Source: Pseudomonas asplenii (GTDB lineage: Bacteria > Pseudomonadota > Gammaproteobacteria > Pseudomonadales > Pseudomonadaceae). From it: DNA of 64,000 bases. Of the stretch, positions 44,904 to 52,317 are shown one piece after another. The notes beneath the pieces are model-generated. The model did not search any database. It worked only from the letters and a program-made list of their open reading frames with translations, and was not told the origin of the DNA. The stretch is from assembly GCF_001293465.1 (NCBI RefSeq), contig NZ_JSYZ01000004.1:223094-287093 (forward strand), read 5' to 3'. The translations under genes and the position numbers were made by a program. How positions within the stretch are numbered: the first letter of the stretch is position 1; each line of letters opens with the position of its first letter.

Positions 44904-45845
44904 TCAGCCCGGCCCCACCGACTTCTCGACGGCCAGGCTCATGCCCTCGAACGGGCTGGCCTCGACGTAACGCATGGCGGATTTCAGGTCCTTCCAGCCG
45001 ACATAACTCATCAGTGACTTCAGATCCCAGCCGCTGCGATGGGCCCAGGTGGCAAAACCCCGGCGCAGCGAGTGGCTGGTGTAGTGCTCGGCGGCAATCC
45101 CGGCGCGCGCCAAGGCCTGGCGCAACAGCGGGATGATGCTGTTGGCGTGCAGCCCCGCCTCGCCCAGGTTGCCCCAGCGGTCGATGCCGCGAAACACCGG
45201 CCCACGGACCAGTGCCGCACAGTTGATCCATTCGATATAGGCCTGCACCGGGCAAAGCCTTTGCAACGCCGGCGTTTGATAGGTACGCCCGAGGTTGTCG
45301 CGATCACTCTTGCTGCGCGGCAGATAGAGCGTGATGCCGGCGCCGGCCTGGGCCACCACATGCTCAACCTCCAGCCGGCACAACTCATCGCTACGAAAAC
45401 CGCGCCAGAACCCCAGCAGGATCAGCGCCAGGTCGCGCCGCGCCCGCAGCAGTCGTGACCGATCCTCCAGCGCCAATGCCGCCTGCACTTCCTGTTCCAG
45501 TGACTCGACCACCCGCTCCAGGTGCTGTAACTGCAGCGGCTGGGCCTGCTTCTCCTGCACCGGATGCAGCGCGCGGATGCCCTTGAACACCTGGCGCACC
45601 ACCAGTGCCTTGGTCGGGTCGGCAAAACCCTGGCTGTTGTGCCACTGGGCCAGGGCCGACAGGCGCAGTTTGAGGGTGTTGATCGACAGCACGCCGGCAT
45701 GGGCCGCCAGGTAGCGCGCCACGCTGTCGCTGGTGGCCGGCAGGAAGCCGCCCCAAATGACTTCGAAGTGTTCGATGGCGGCCTGGTAGCTGCGGCGGGT
45801 GTTGTCCCGCGTGGCGGCGCGCAGATAGCGATCCAGCTCGCTCAT
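44904..45845 (-). CDS. Tyrosine recombinase/integrase (Xer-like)
   Basis: Site-specific recombinase of 313 residues: N-terminal SAM-like core-binding domain (about 3-95) and a catalytic domain with Arg151 (GFWRGFRSDEL), Lys179 (PRSKSDRD), His258 and Arg261 (SHSLRRGFATW), Trp284 in the place of the second His (YVGWKDLKSAMRY) and nucleophile Tyr293. All needed residues are present. No phage or island genes and no tRNA are adjacent. The divergent neighbour is a KfrA-like DNA-binding protein, and the two probably form a stable chromosomal pair. Confidence 0.92.
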   Translation of the reverse strand: MSELDRYLRAATRDNTRRSYQAAIEHFEVIWGGFLPATSDSVARYLAAHAGVLSINTLKLRLSALAQWHNSQGFADPTKALVVRQVFKGIRALHPVQEKQAQPLQLQHLERVVESLEQEVQAALALEDRSRLLRARRDLALILLGFWRGFRSDELCRLEVEHVVAQAGAGITLYLPRSKSDRDNLGRTYQTPALQRLCPVQAYIEWINCAALVRGPVFRGIDRWGNLGEAGLHANSIIPLLRQALARAGIAAEHYTSHSLRRGFATWAHRSGWDLKSLMSYVGWKDLKSAMRYVEASPFEGMSLAVEKSVGPG

Positions 45846-46022
45846 GGGCAGAAATCCCGGCAGGTGTACGGAAAAAACCGGGCTGGAAGCGAAAAGCGCT
45901 TCTCACACGGGGTAATACCACTATATCCCACGTGAAAAATTCGGAATATCGCTTTATATTTTTTCGATTTATACTATGTATTTACATGCTACGTAACACA
46001 GTACGAAATCGTAGGAGAGAAC
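45846..46022. promoter_or_regulatory. A/T-rich divergent promoter region of the recombinase/KfrA pair
   Basis: 177-bp spacer with a markedly A/T-rich core (45940-45990). Just upstream of the KfrA start lies an inverted repeat CTACG ... CGTAG (about 45989-46014) containing several TACG units. KfrA proteins usually bind such repeats in their own promoter. Confidence 0.4.
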
Positions 46023-47072
46023 ATGGCTCGCGGCGGCGTGAACAAGGCGGTGGTGCAAACGGCACGTATGGCGATCCTCGCCCGCGGCGAATACCCCAGC
46101 ATCGATGCGGTACGCATCGAAATGGGCAATACCGGCTCGAAAACCACCATCCATCGCTATCTGAAGGAGCTGGACGAAAGCGACCAGCGCCAGGCGGCCG
46201 CCGGCGAGCACCTGGATGACGAACTGACCGACCTGATCACCCGCCTCGCCCGCCGCCTGCAGGAGCAGGCCCGCGAGCCGCTGGAGCTGGAACAGGCCCG
46301 CCATCGCCTGCTGGAGAACCAGTGGCAGGAGCAGTTGGGCGCCCTCACCCGCCAGTTCGAGCAGTTGCAGCAGGACTTCGACGTGCAGGCCGCAGCACTG
46401 GCCCAGGAAAGCGAGCAGTTGCACACCACCCGCTCGATGCTGCAGACCGAGCAGACCCGCAACGCCGGCCTGACCCAGGCCTGCAGCGACCACGAACTGC
46501 GCCTGGCGGACAAGGAAGCCCAGGTGCGCTCCCTGGAAGACAAACACCAGCACGCCCGCGACGCCCTGGAACACTTCCGCAACGCCGCCCGCGAACAGCG
46601 CGAGCAGGACCAGCGGCGCCACGAGGGGCAGTTGCAACAGGTGCAGATGGAATTGCGCCAGGCCCAGCAGAGCGCCCTGGTCCGCCAGGATGAAATCACC
46701 CAATTGCACCGCGACAACGAGCGGCTGCTGGCGGAAAGTCGCGGCATTGCGAAAGAGGCCAGACAGCTTGAAGAGCAACTGCACAAGGGCAGCAGGCGCG
46801 AGGAACAGTTGCAGAGCCTGATCTCGACGCGGGAAGGCGAGCGCACGCTCCTCCAGGAACGCCTGAGGGTGGCGCAGCAGGAAAACGAGTCGCTCAAGCA
46901 GGGCCTGGAAGCGCAGCGGGCAAGGAACAGGGAACTGGAACTCAGGCTGCGCGAGGTCGAGGCGCAACTGAGCAAGGAGCGGGAGAATGCACGGGAAGCC
47001 GAGGCCGCTCCAACCCGGACGATGGAAAAACAGGCTGTCGAATCAGTTGTCCAGACCCCGGGCAAGGTCTGA
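46023..47072 (+). CDS. KfrA-like DNA-binding coiled-coil protein
   Basis: Protein of 349 residues. The N terminus (about 1-60, VNKAVVQTARMAILARGEYPSIDAVRIEMGNTGSKTTIHRYLKEL) is the KfrA_N DNA-binding domain. The remainder to about residue 325 is almost continuous coiled coil rich in Gln, Glu, Arg and Leu. In plasmids, KfrA is an autorepressor that helps partition. Here it is chromosomal and divergent from a tyrosine recombinase. A role in structuring DNA at the recombination site is an inference. Its last 30 bases overlap the convergent small gene. Confidence 0.88.
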   Translation: MARGGVNKAVVQTARMAILARGEYPSIDAVRIEMGNTGSKTTIHRYLKELDESDQRQAAAGEHLDDELTDLITRLARRLQEQAREPLELEQARHRLLENQWQEQLGALTRQFEQLQQDFDVQAAALAQESEQLHTTRSMLQTEQTRNAGLTQACSDHELRLADKEAQVRSLEDKHQHARDALEHFRNAAREQREQDQRRHEGQLQQVQMELRQAQQSALVRQDEITQLHRDNERLLAESRGIAKEARQLEEQLHKGSRREEQLQSLISTREGERTLLQERLRVAQQENESLKQGLEAQRARNRELELRLREVEAQLSKERENAREAEAAPTRTMEKQAVESVVQTPGKV

Positions 47073-47288
47073 TCCGGCAATACCGCCGAGAACTTCATTG
47101 GTGTCGTACTCGACCCTGAAACTGTTGCCGTCGCAAGCCACCACCAGGACCTTGCGGGTGACGACATGGGTGACTCCCGGGGTCGATTCGAACCGCAGTT
47201 CATCCCCTACGTTGATGAACGGATCGAAGGAGATGCGCTGGGTTTTCTTCTGCTTGCCATCGGAAAAGTGGATCAGGTGAGTCTCCAT
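47043..47288 (-). CDS. Small protein of unknown function (81 residues)
   Basis: It begins METHLIHFSDGKQKKTQRISFDPFINVGDELRF and has no signal peptide or membrane segment; it looks like a small beta-rich protein. A strong ribosome site (GGAGGAGG 8 bases before ATG 47288) supports real translation. It converges with and overlaps the KfrA-like gene by 30 bp. I do not recognise the family. Confidence 0.6.
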   Translation of the reverse strand: METHLIHFSDGKQKKTQRISFDPFINVGDELRFESTPGVTHVVTRKVLVVACDGNSFRVEYDTNEVLGGIAGSDLARGLDN

Positions 47289-47351
47289 GACGACCTCCTC
47301 CAGGGATGCAGGAAAGCCCGGTCTCGCGATCGCCTGTCGATCGCCAAGTCC

Positions 47352-47470
47352 ATTTCATGGCGTATCGACCTCGCCGGCTACTGTCAGAAATGACAGTAGC
47401 GACGAGCGGCACATGGCACCCTGCCTCATCGCTGCCGCCGGTACCGCATCAACGACACCAGAAAGAGCAG
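47352..47470. repeat. Palindrome-containing repeat, copy A, with gene-end remnant
   Basis: It contains CTACTGTCA, four bases, TGACAGTAG (47378-47399), a perfect stem-loop, preceded by ATTTCATGGC 26 bases earlier and followed by GCGACGAGCGG. Beyond it, read on the minus strand, 47426-47470 could encode a hydrophobic tail LLLLFLVSLMRYRRQR and stop, resembling the end of the FhuB-like permease (LVLLMLYRGRQ). Copy B lies at 48511-48610, so the two copies flank the hotdog gene. Confidence 0.75.
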
Positions 47471-47478
47471 CAGCAGAA

Positions 47479-48348
47479 TTACGTCGCCAACACCAACTCA
47501 AGCTGACTGAGCAGATACACGACCCGTTCATCCCCGTGATAAACGCTCACACGGCTCCTGACCCAACAGGAATTTGCCGGATCCGGCGTTATTTCAACAC
47601 TGAACTTCAACACACTGTCAGCCCCCATCAGCTTCTCTGCCGACAACTGCGTATCCCGTACACAGAAGCGTGTTCCCACACCATATTTTTTCCTGAGCAA
47701 CTCGCCGGTAACCTGAAACGCCGTCTGCGAAATAATTGCTACCGGCCAGCACGGAAAACCGGGAAAGTGCCCGGCACATTGCTGCGCAGACAAAGGTCCC
47801 GCCAAGGCCTCCAACTGCTCATGCTGGTACATCAGGCTATAGATGGGCACCGGCCATTGATAAGGGGAACAGGAAGTAACACACCGACTGTCGTTGGCGT
47901 AGCTGCGGAAATTACGCTGAAACAATGCCGGCGAGAGAATGGCATATTCACAGATCAACTCTGCTATCGGCTCGCGGCCCCATGCCCGCGCTGAAACTTC
48001 CAGGGAGCGCTTATCGAGATTCACGACCTGGGCACTGGCGTGGAAACCTTCTTGAGCCATGGCCTGCTCAGTGCTCTTTCGTATGAAATGCGCTCTGGTT
48101 GCCAGATAATAGCCGTCAGCCCCGTTGTGCAATGCAACAGCCGCACAGCCACCCAGAATAGCCATATGCCGCCCCAACTCACCGGCTGTTATGGGGCCGA
48201 CCTCATGGACAAGAGGCTGTTCGCAAGTGAACGTCCCGATCAGTGATTCCCCCTCCTGCCAAAGCGCCTGAAAGGCGAAATACGGCACTTGCAGCCTGAT
48301 TCGCCGAGAGAGTTCAGCAGGATCAAAAGACCGTCTTTGCTCTTTCAT
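47479..48348 (-). CDS. Double-hotdog protein (FabZ/AfsA-like), unknown role
   Basis: Protein of 289 residues, apparently two hotdog units: first EVGPITAGELGRHMAILGGCAAVALH and GYYLATRAHFIRKS; second GHFPGFPCWPVAIISQTAFQVTGEL, which recalls the GHFPG..P...GV helix of FabA/FabZ dehydratases and AfsA-type synthases. It probably acts on an acyl-ACP or acyl-CoA thioester. GC is lower than in the neighbours (two sampled 60-base rows count 58% and 50%). The start is uncertain: ATG 48348 has a weak site, and GTG 48405 would add 19 residues. Flanked by repeats. Confidence 0.7.
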   Translation of the reverse strand: MKEQRRSFDPAELSRRIRLQVPYFAFQALWQEGESLIGTFTCEQPLVHEVGPITAGELGRHMAILGGCAAVALHNGADGYYLATRAHFIRKSTEQAMAQEGFHASAQVVNLDKRSLEVSARAWGREPIAELICEYAILSPALFQRNFRSYANDSRCVTSCSPYQWPVPIYSLMYQHEQLEALAGPLSAQQCAGHFPGFPCWPVAIISQTAFQVTGELLRKKYGVGTRFCVRDTQLSAEKLMGADSVLKFSVEITPDPANSCWVRSRVSVYHGDERVVYLLSQLELVLAT

Positions 48349-48510
48349 ACCCACGCACCCACGCCGTGTTTTCGAGAACGGATAATCGATGATGTCCTCG
48401 AACACCCAGACAGGGACAACACCGGCCCCGGGGTCGATACTCCAGGACTGGAGTTTGCAGACGGGCCTTACGCGGTCAGCCTCGCTGATCGCCTATCTGC
48501 CACTGGACCT

Positions 48511-48610
48511 ATTTCATGGCCTCTCGGGGCCGTTCGCTACTGTCAGAAATGACAGTAGCGACGAACGGACGAGTCACTGCCTACCTCGATACAGCATCAA
48601 CAGCACCAGG
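48511..48610. repeat. Palindrome-containing repeat, copy B, at the 3' end of the FhuB-like gene
   Basis: CTACTGTCA, four bases, TGACAGTAG (48537-48558) inside a longer stem CGTTCG ... CGAACGG, with ATTTCATGGC exactly 26 bases before, as in copy A. It covers the last codons of the permease gene. On the minus strand the hairpin lies just past that gene's stop and may protect or end its transcript. Confidence 0.75.
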
Positions 48611-50577
48611 TACGGCCCACCCAGCAGCGTCGCCACCAGCCCCGCCGGCATCTGCTGGGGAAAGATCACCTGCCGGCCCAGCCATTCCGACACCAGCATC
48701 AGGGTCGAGCCCAGCAAGGCCGCCACCCACAACTGCTGCAATGGTTTGCGGGCACCGGCCAGGCGGGCGATATGCGGCGCCAACAGGCCGATGAAGGACA
48801 ACGGCCCGACCAGCAAGGTAGCCAGGGTCGTCAGCACCCCGGCAAACAGCAGAATCAGCAGCCGTGCACGTGCCAACGGCACACCCACACTCGCCGCTGC
48901 GCCCTCCCCCAGCGACAGCGCCTGCAGCCAGCGCGAAAACAGCGGCGCCAGGCCCAGGCCGAGCAGCAGCACCACGGCGGCGGCCCAGGCCAGGCTCGGT
49001 GGGATGTAGTAGGTCGAGCCAGTCACCAGTTGCAGCATCAGCGACGCCCGGGGATCGCCGCTGGCCAATGTCGCGCTGACCATCGCCTGGAACCAGGCAC
49101 TGACCGCCACGCCGATCAGCAGCAGGCGTTGCGGCGAAAAGCGGCCCCGCCCCAGCCACAGCAAGCCCGCCAGGGCCGTCAGGGAGCCGGACAGGCAGGC
49201 GGCGAACAACAGCGCCGGGGTCGGCTGGCTGACGGCGAACACCACCACGACAATGCCCAGCGCACCACCGGAACTGACCCCGAGCAGGTCGGGGCTGGCC
49301 ATCGGGTTGGCGGTGGCCCGCTGCAGCAGCGTGCCGGCCAGCGCCAACAGGCCGCCGGCGGCCAGTGCCAGCACACTGTGGGGCCACTGCCAGAACAGCA
49401 GACCCCGGACCTCGGCCCAACCGGCCAGGGACCAGCCCTCGAGCCCTTGCGACACCGCCAGGGACAGAAACAGGCCGACGCTCAGCAACACCACCAGGCC
49501 CAGCCAGCGCCCCCGCGTGAAACCCGCACCGCTCGGCCAATTGGGCACCCACTGGCCGGCCATGCCGCTGCGCAGGCGCGGCAACATGGCGACCAGCAAC
49601 GGCACGCCGAGCAACGAGGTGACCGTGCCGGTCGGAATCAGGTGCGCCGACAGAGCCTGGCTGGTGGAGGCCAGCAGCACGATCTGGTCGGTCGCCCAGA
49701 GAATCGCCGCGCCAATGCAGGTCGCCGCACACAGCCGTTGGTACAGGGTACGGGCGCCCAGCAGACGGCCCAGCGCCGGCGCCGCCAGGCCGAGAAAACC
49801 GATCACCCCGACCTGGGCCACCACCAGCGCGGTCAGCACCACCGCCACCAGCAGCGCCACCAGCCGAATGCGCTCGACCCTGGCCCCGAGGCTGCGCGCG
49901 GTGCTTTCGCCGCTGTCGAGCAGCGCCAGCGGCCGGCGCACCAGCCACACGGCCAGCAGCGAACCGGCCAGGCCCAGCGCCAGGTGCAGGCTGGGCTGCC
50001 AGCCGGCCTGCTCCAGGGAGCCGCCACCCCAGATCTGCAGGCCGAGCAGGAAATCGAAGTGCACCAGCGCGATCGCCAGACTCACCGCACCGCAATAAAG
50101 ATTGACCACCATCCCGCAAAGGATCACCGCCATCGGCGACAACCGCTGCGGCCAGGCCAGCGCCAGCACCAGCAGCACCGCCAGCCCACCGCCGCCGAGG
50201 GCTACCAGTTCGCGCCCGGCCGACCAGCCCTCGGGGGCATACAGGGTGTAGAGCGCCAGGGCCAGGTAGGCCCCGGGGAAAATGCCCAGGGTCATCGGCT
50301 CGGCCAGCGGATTGCGCAGCACCTGCTGGATCAGCGTACCGGCCAGCCCCAACGCGGCACCGCACAGCAGCGCCATGGCCACGCGCGGCAACAGCGACTC
50401 ATGCAACAGTACCTGGGACAGGTTGTCGGGATCGGGCCTGAGCAGTGCCGACAGCCAGGGGCGCCCCCCCAGGGTCGCATTGACCTGCCACAACGCCAGC
50501 AGCGAAGCCACGGCGAACAGACCCAGGACCAGCAGCAGACAGCCGCGCGGGAGGAACGACAAACGCAAACTAGACAC
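48574..50577 (-). CDS. fhuB: FhuB-like double-length siderophore ABC permease
   Basis: Inner-membrane permease of 667 residues made of two fused FecCD units, as in FhuB for hydroxamate siderophores. Each half shows the family pattern: LCGAALGLAGTLIQQVLRNPLAEPMTLGI (first) and LAAGGLLALAGTLLQRATANPMASPDLLGVSSGG (second), and GLLAPHIARLAGARK near the end. The start is GTG 50577, inside the end of the binding-protein gene, with AGGAG 7 bases upstream; frames further up overlap that gene. Last gene of the uptake operon. Confidence 0.93.
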   Translation of the reverse strand: MSSLRLSFLPRGCLLLVLGLFAVASLLALWQVNATLGGRPWLSALLRPDPDNLSQVLLHESLLPRVAMALLCGAALGLAGTLIQQVLRNPLAEPMTLGIFPGAYLALALYTLYAPEGWSAGRELVALGGGGLAVLLVLALAWPQRLSPMAVILCGMVVNLYCGAVSLAIALVHFDFLLGLQIWGGGSLEQAGWQPSLHLALGLAGSLLAVWLVRRPLALLDSGESTARSLGARVERIRLVALLVAVVLTALVVAQVGVIGFLGLAAPALGRLLGARTLYQRLCAATCIGAAILWATDQIVLLASTSQALSAHLIPTGTVTSLLGVPLLVAMLPRLRSGMAGQWVPNWPSGAGFTRGRWLGLVVLLSVGLFLSLAVSQGLEGWSLAGWAEVRGLLFWQWPHSVLALAAGGLLALAGTLLQRATANPMASPDLLGVSSGGALGIVVVVFAVSQPTPALLFAACLSGSLTALAGLLWLGRGRFSPQRLLLIGVAVSAWFQAMVSATLASGDPRASLMLQLVTGSTYYIPPSLAWAAAVVLLLGLGLAPLFSRWLQALSLGEGAAASVGVPLARARLLILLFAGVLTTLATLLVGPLSFIGLLAPHIARLAGARKPLQQLWVAALLGSTLMLVSEWLGRQVIFPQQMPAGLVATLLGGPYLVLLMLYRGRQ

Positions 50578-51493
50578 TTGCAGGCTCCTGATGGGCCATT
50601 TGATACAGGGCCGTTTCGACCGCCCGGGCAAAGCGCTGCTGGGACACCAGCCCACCATAGGGGGCAATCACCGGCAGCAAGGCCACCCGCCGCTCGCGCA
50701 CGCAAGGCAGCGCCTGCCAGACCGGACTCTGCTCCAGCGCCGTGCGCACGCCCGGCGCCAGCGGTCCCACCAGCAACAGGTCGACCTCGGACATGGCGGC
50801 AATCCGTTGCAGCGCAACCAACGCATAGCCCGCCGAGTTGCCGGCCCAACCGGCAGCCCTCACGGCATTGTTCACACCGATGCGCGACAGCACCGCATCG
50901 AACAGGCTGCCGGCGCCATACACCCGCAGGTGATGCTCATCCACCGCATCGGCGACCAGGACAGCCCTCCCCAGCAATTCCGGCCGTTGCGCCAGACGCT
51001 GCCGCAGCTCCTCCAGGCGTTGCCCGGTGGCATCGACCAGGGCCTCGCCCCGTGCAGGACAGGCGAGCAGCGCCGCCATACGCCGGGTCTCCTCCTGCAA
51101 GGCGGGATAAGGCTGCCCGGCGCCCATGTAGGCGCCAAAAGTCGCTGTCGGCGCCAGACGCTCGAGCATCGGTCTCAGACCGGCATGCCCCGGCGTCAGC
51201 AGCAGCAGGTCCGGCTGCAGCTGCTGCAACAGGGTAAAGCTGGGCTGGTACAGCAGGCCGACATCGATCACCCCGGCGGGCAACGGTGGCTCGACGATGG
51301 TCCGGCGGTACCAGTCCGGCAGCGGCAAGGCGATCGGCACCAGGCCCAGGGCCAACAGGGTCTCGGTCAACTCCCAGCTCAACGGCACGATCCGCGACGG
51401 CGCCCCCGTCGCCCGGGCTTGCCCGATGCCCGCCAGCATGGCGGCGCCTGCGACCCCTTGCAGCAGGCGCCTGCGACTGAACCCGGCGCTCAT
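50570..51493 (-). CDS. fhuD: Siderophore-binding periplasmic protein (FhuD-like)
   Basis: Protein of 307 residues with a twin-arginine-type signal (SRRRLLQGVAGAAMLAGIGQARA). The TroA-like fold follows: RIVPLSWELTETLLALGLVPIALPLPDWY, VIDVGLLYQPSFTLLQQLQPDLLLLTPGH, and AYLMG-like region GAYMGAGQPYPALQEETRRMA. It hands iron-siderophore to the FhuB-like permease. The start overlaps the ATPase stop by 4 bp. FhuD of E. coli also carries a Tat-like signal and binds hydroxamates; the ligand here is inferred. Confidence 0.9.
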   Translation of the reverse strand: MSAGFSRRRLLQGVAGAAMLAGIGQARATGAPSRIVPLSWELTETLLALGLVPIALPLPDWYRRTIVEPPLPAGVIDVGLLYQPSFTLLQQLQPDLLLLTPGHAGLRPMLERLAPTATFGAYMGAGQPYPALQEETRRMAALLACPARGEALVDATGQRLEELRQRLAQRPELLGRAVLVADAVDEHHLRVYGAGSLFDAVLSRIGVNNAVRAAGWAGNSAGYALVALQRIAAMSEVDLLLVGPLAPGVRTALEQSPVWQALPCVRERRVALLPVIAPYGGLVSQQRFARAVETALYQMAHQEPASV

Positions 51494-52317
51494 CGGGCGA
51501 ACCCGATCAGGCGGCCGCTGGCGGGGTCGCTCAGCACCCCCATGGGGACCCCGTAGACCTGCTCCAGGTGGTCCTCGCGCAGCATCTGCCCGGCCGGAAT
51601 CTGCAACTGCAGGCGCCCCTCGCGCAGGGCGATGATCTCGTCGCAGAAACGTGCGGCCATGTTCACGTCGTGCAGGATGATCACCGCACCCATGCCGCGT
51701 TGCCCACACAGATCGCGGACCAGTTCGAGCACCGCCAGCTGGTGGCCGATATCCAGCGCCGAGGTCGGCTCGTCGAGCAGCATGCAGCGGCAGTTCTGCG
51801 CCACCAGCATGGCGATCCAGGCACGCTGGCGCTCGCCGCCGGAAAGGCTGTCCACCGGCCGCCCGGCGTACCGGGCGACATCGGTGGCCTGCATCGCCTG
51901 CTCGACCCATTGCCGGTCCTCGGCACCAAAACGGCCGAGGGCGCCATGCCAGGGATGACGCCCCAACGCCACCAGCTCACGCACCAGCAGGCCATCGACC
52001 GCCGGCGGCTGCTGGGGCAGATAGGCAATCTGCCGGGCAAAGGCCCGCGACGACCAGCTCTGCAACGGCTGGTCGCCCAACAGCAGAGCTCCGGCACTGG
52101 CCGGGTGCTGGCGGGCCAGCAGCTTGAGCAGGGTCGACTTGCCCGAGCCGTTATGGCCGATCAGGCCATAGATGCGTCCCCGCCTGAGCGTCAGGTCCAT
52201 GGGGTGCAGCAAGGTTCGGGCGCCGGCATTCACGCCGACGCCCTCCAAGCGGTACAGCGCTTCACGCTCAGGCAACACGACGGGCCTCGCAATCGCATGG
52301 GGTTCAGTCAGATTCAT
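51490..52317 (-). CDS. fhuC: Siderophore ABC transporter ATP-binding protein (FhuC-like)
   Basis: ATPase of 275 residues: Walker A GHNGSGKSTLLKLLARQ, Q-loop IAYLPQQPPAVDGLLVRELVALGRHPWHG (typical of FecE/FhuC), signature LSGGERQRAWIAM, Walker B CMLLDEPTSALD and HDVNMAARFCD. Overlaps by 4 bp with the genes on both sides, so it is in the middle of a tightly coupled operon. Confidence 0.95.
   Translation of the reverse strand: MNLTEPHAIARPVVLPEREALYRLEGVGVNAGARTLLHPMDLTLRRGRIYGLIGHNGSGKSTLLKLLARQHPASAGALLLGDQPLQSWSSRAFARQIAYLPQQPPAVDGLLVRELVALGRHPWHGALGRFGAEDRQWVEQAMQATDVARYAGRPVDSLSGGERQRAWIAMLVAQNCRCMLLDEPTSALDIGHQLAVLELVRDLCGQRGMGAVIILHDVNMAARFCDEIIALREGRLQLQIPAGQMLREDHLEQVYGVPMGVLSDPASGRLIGFAR

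Noticed and set aside
47426..47478. C-terminal sorting tail (Gly-Gly-CTERM or exosortase type) at the end of the hotdog gene
   Set aside because: The hydrophobic stretch and basic end lie in another frame after the gene's stop; similarity to the permease 3' end explains it better.
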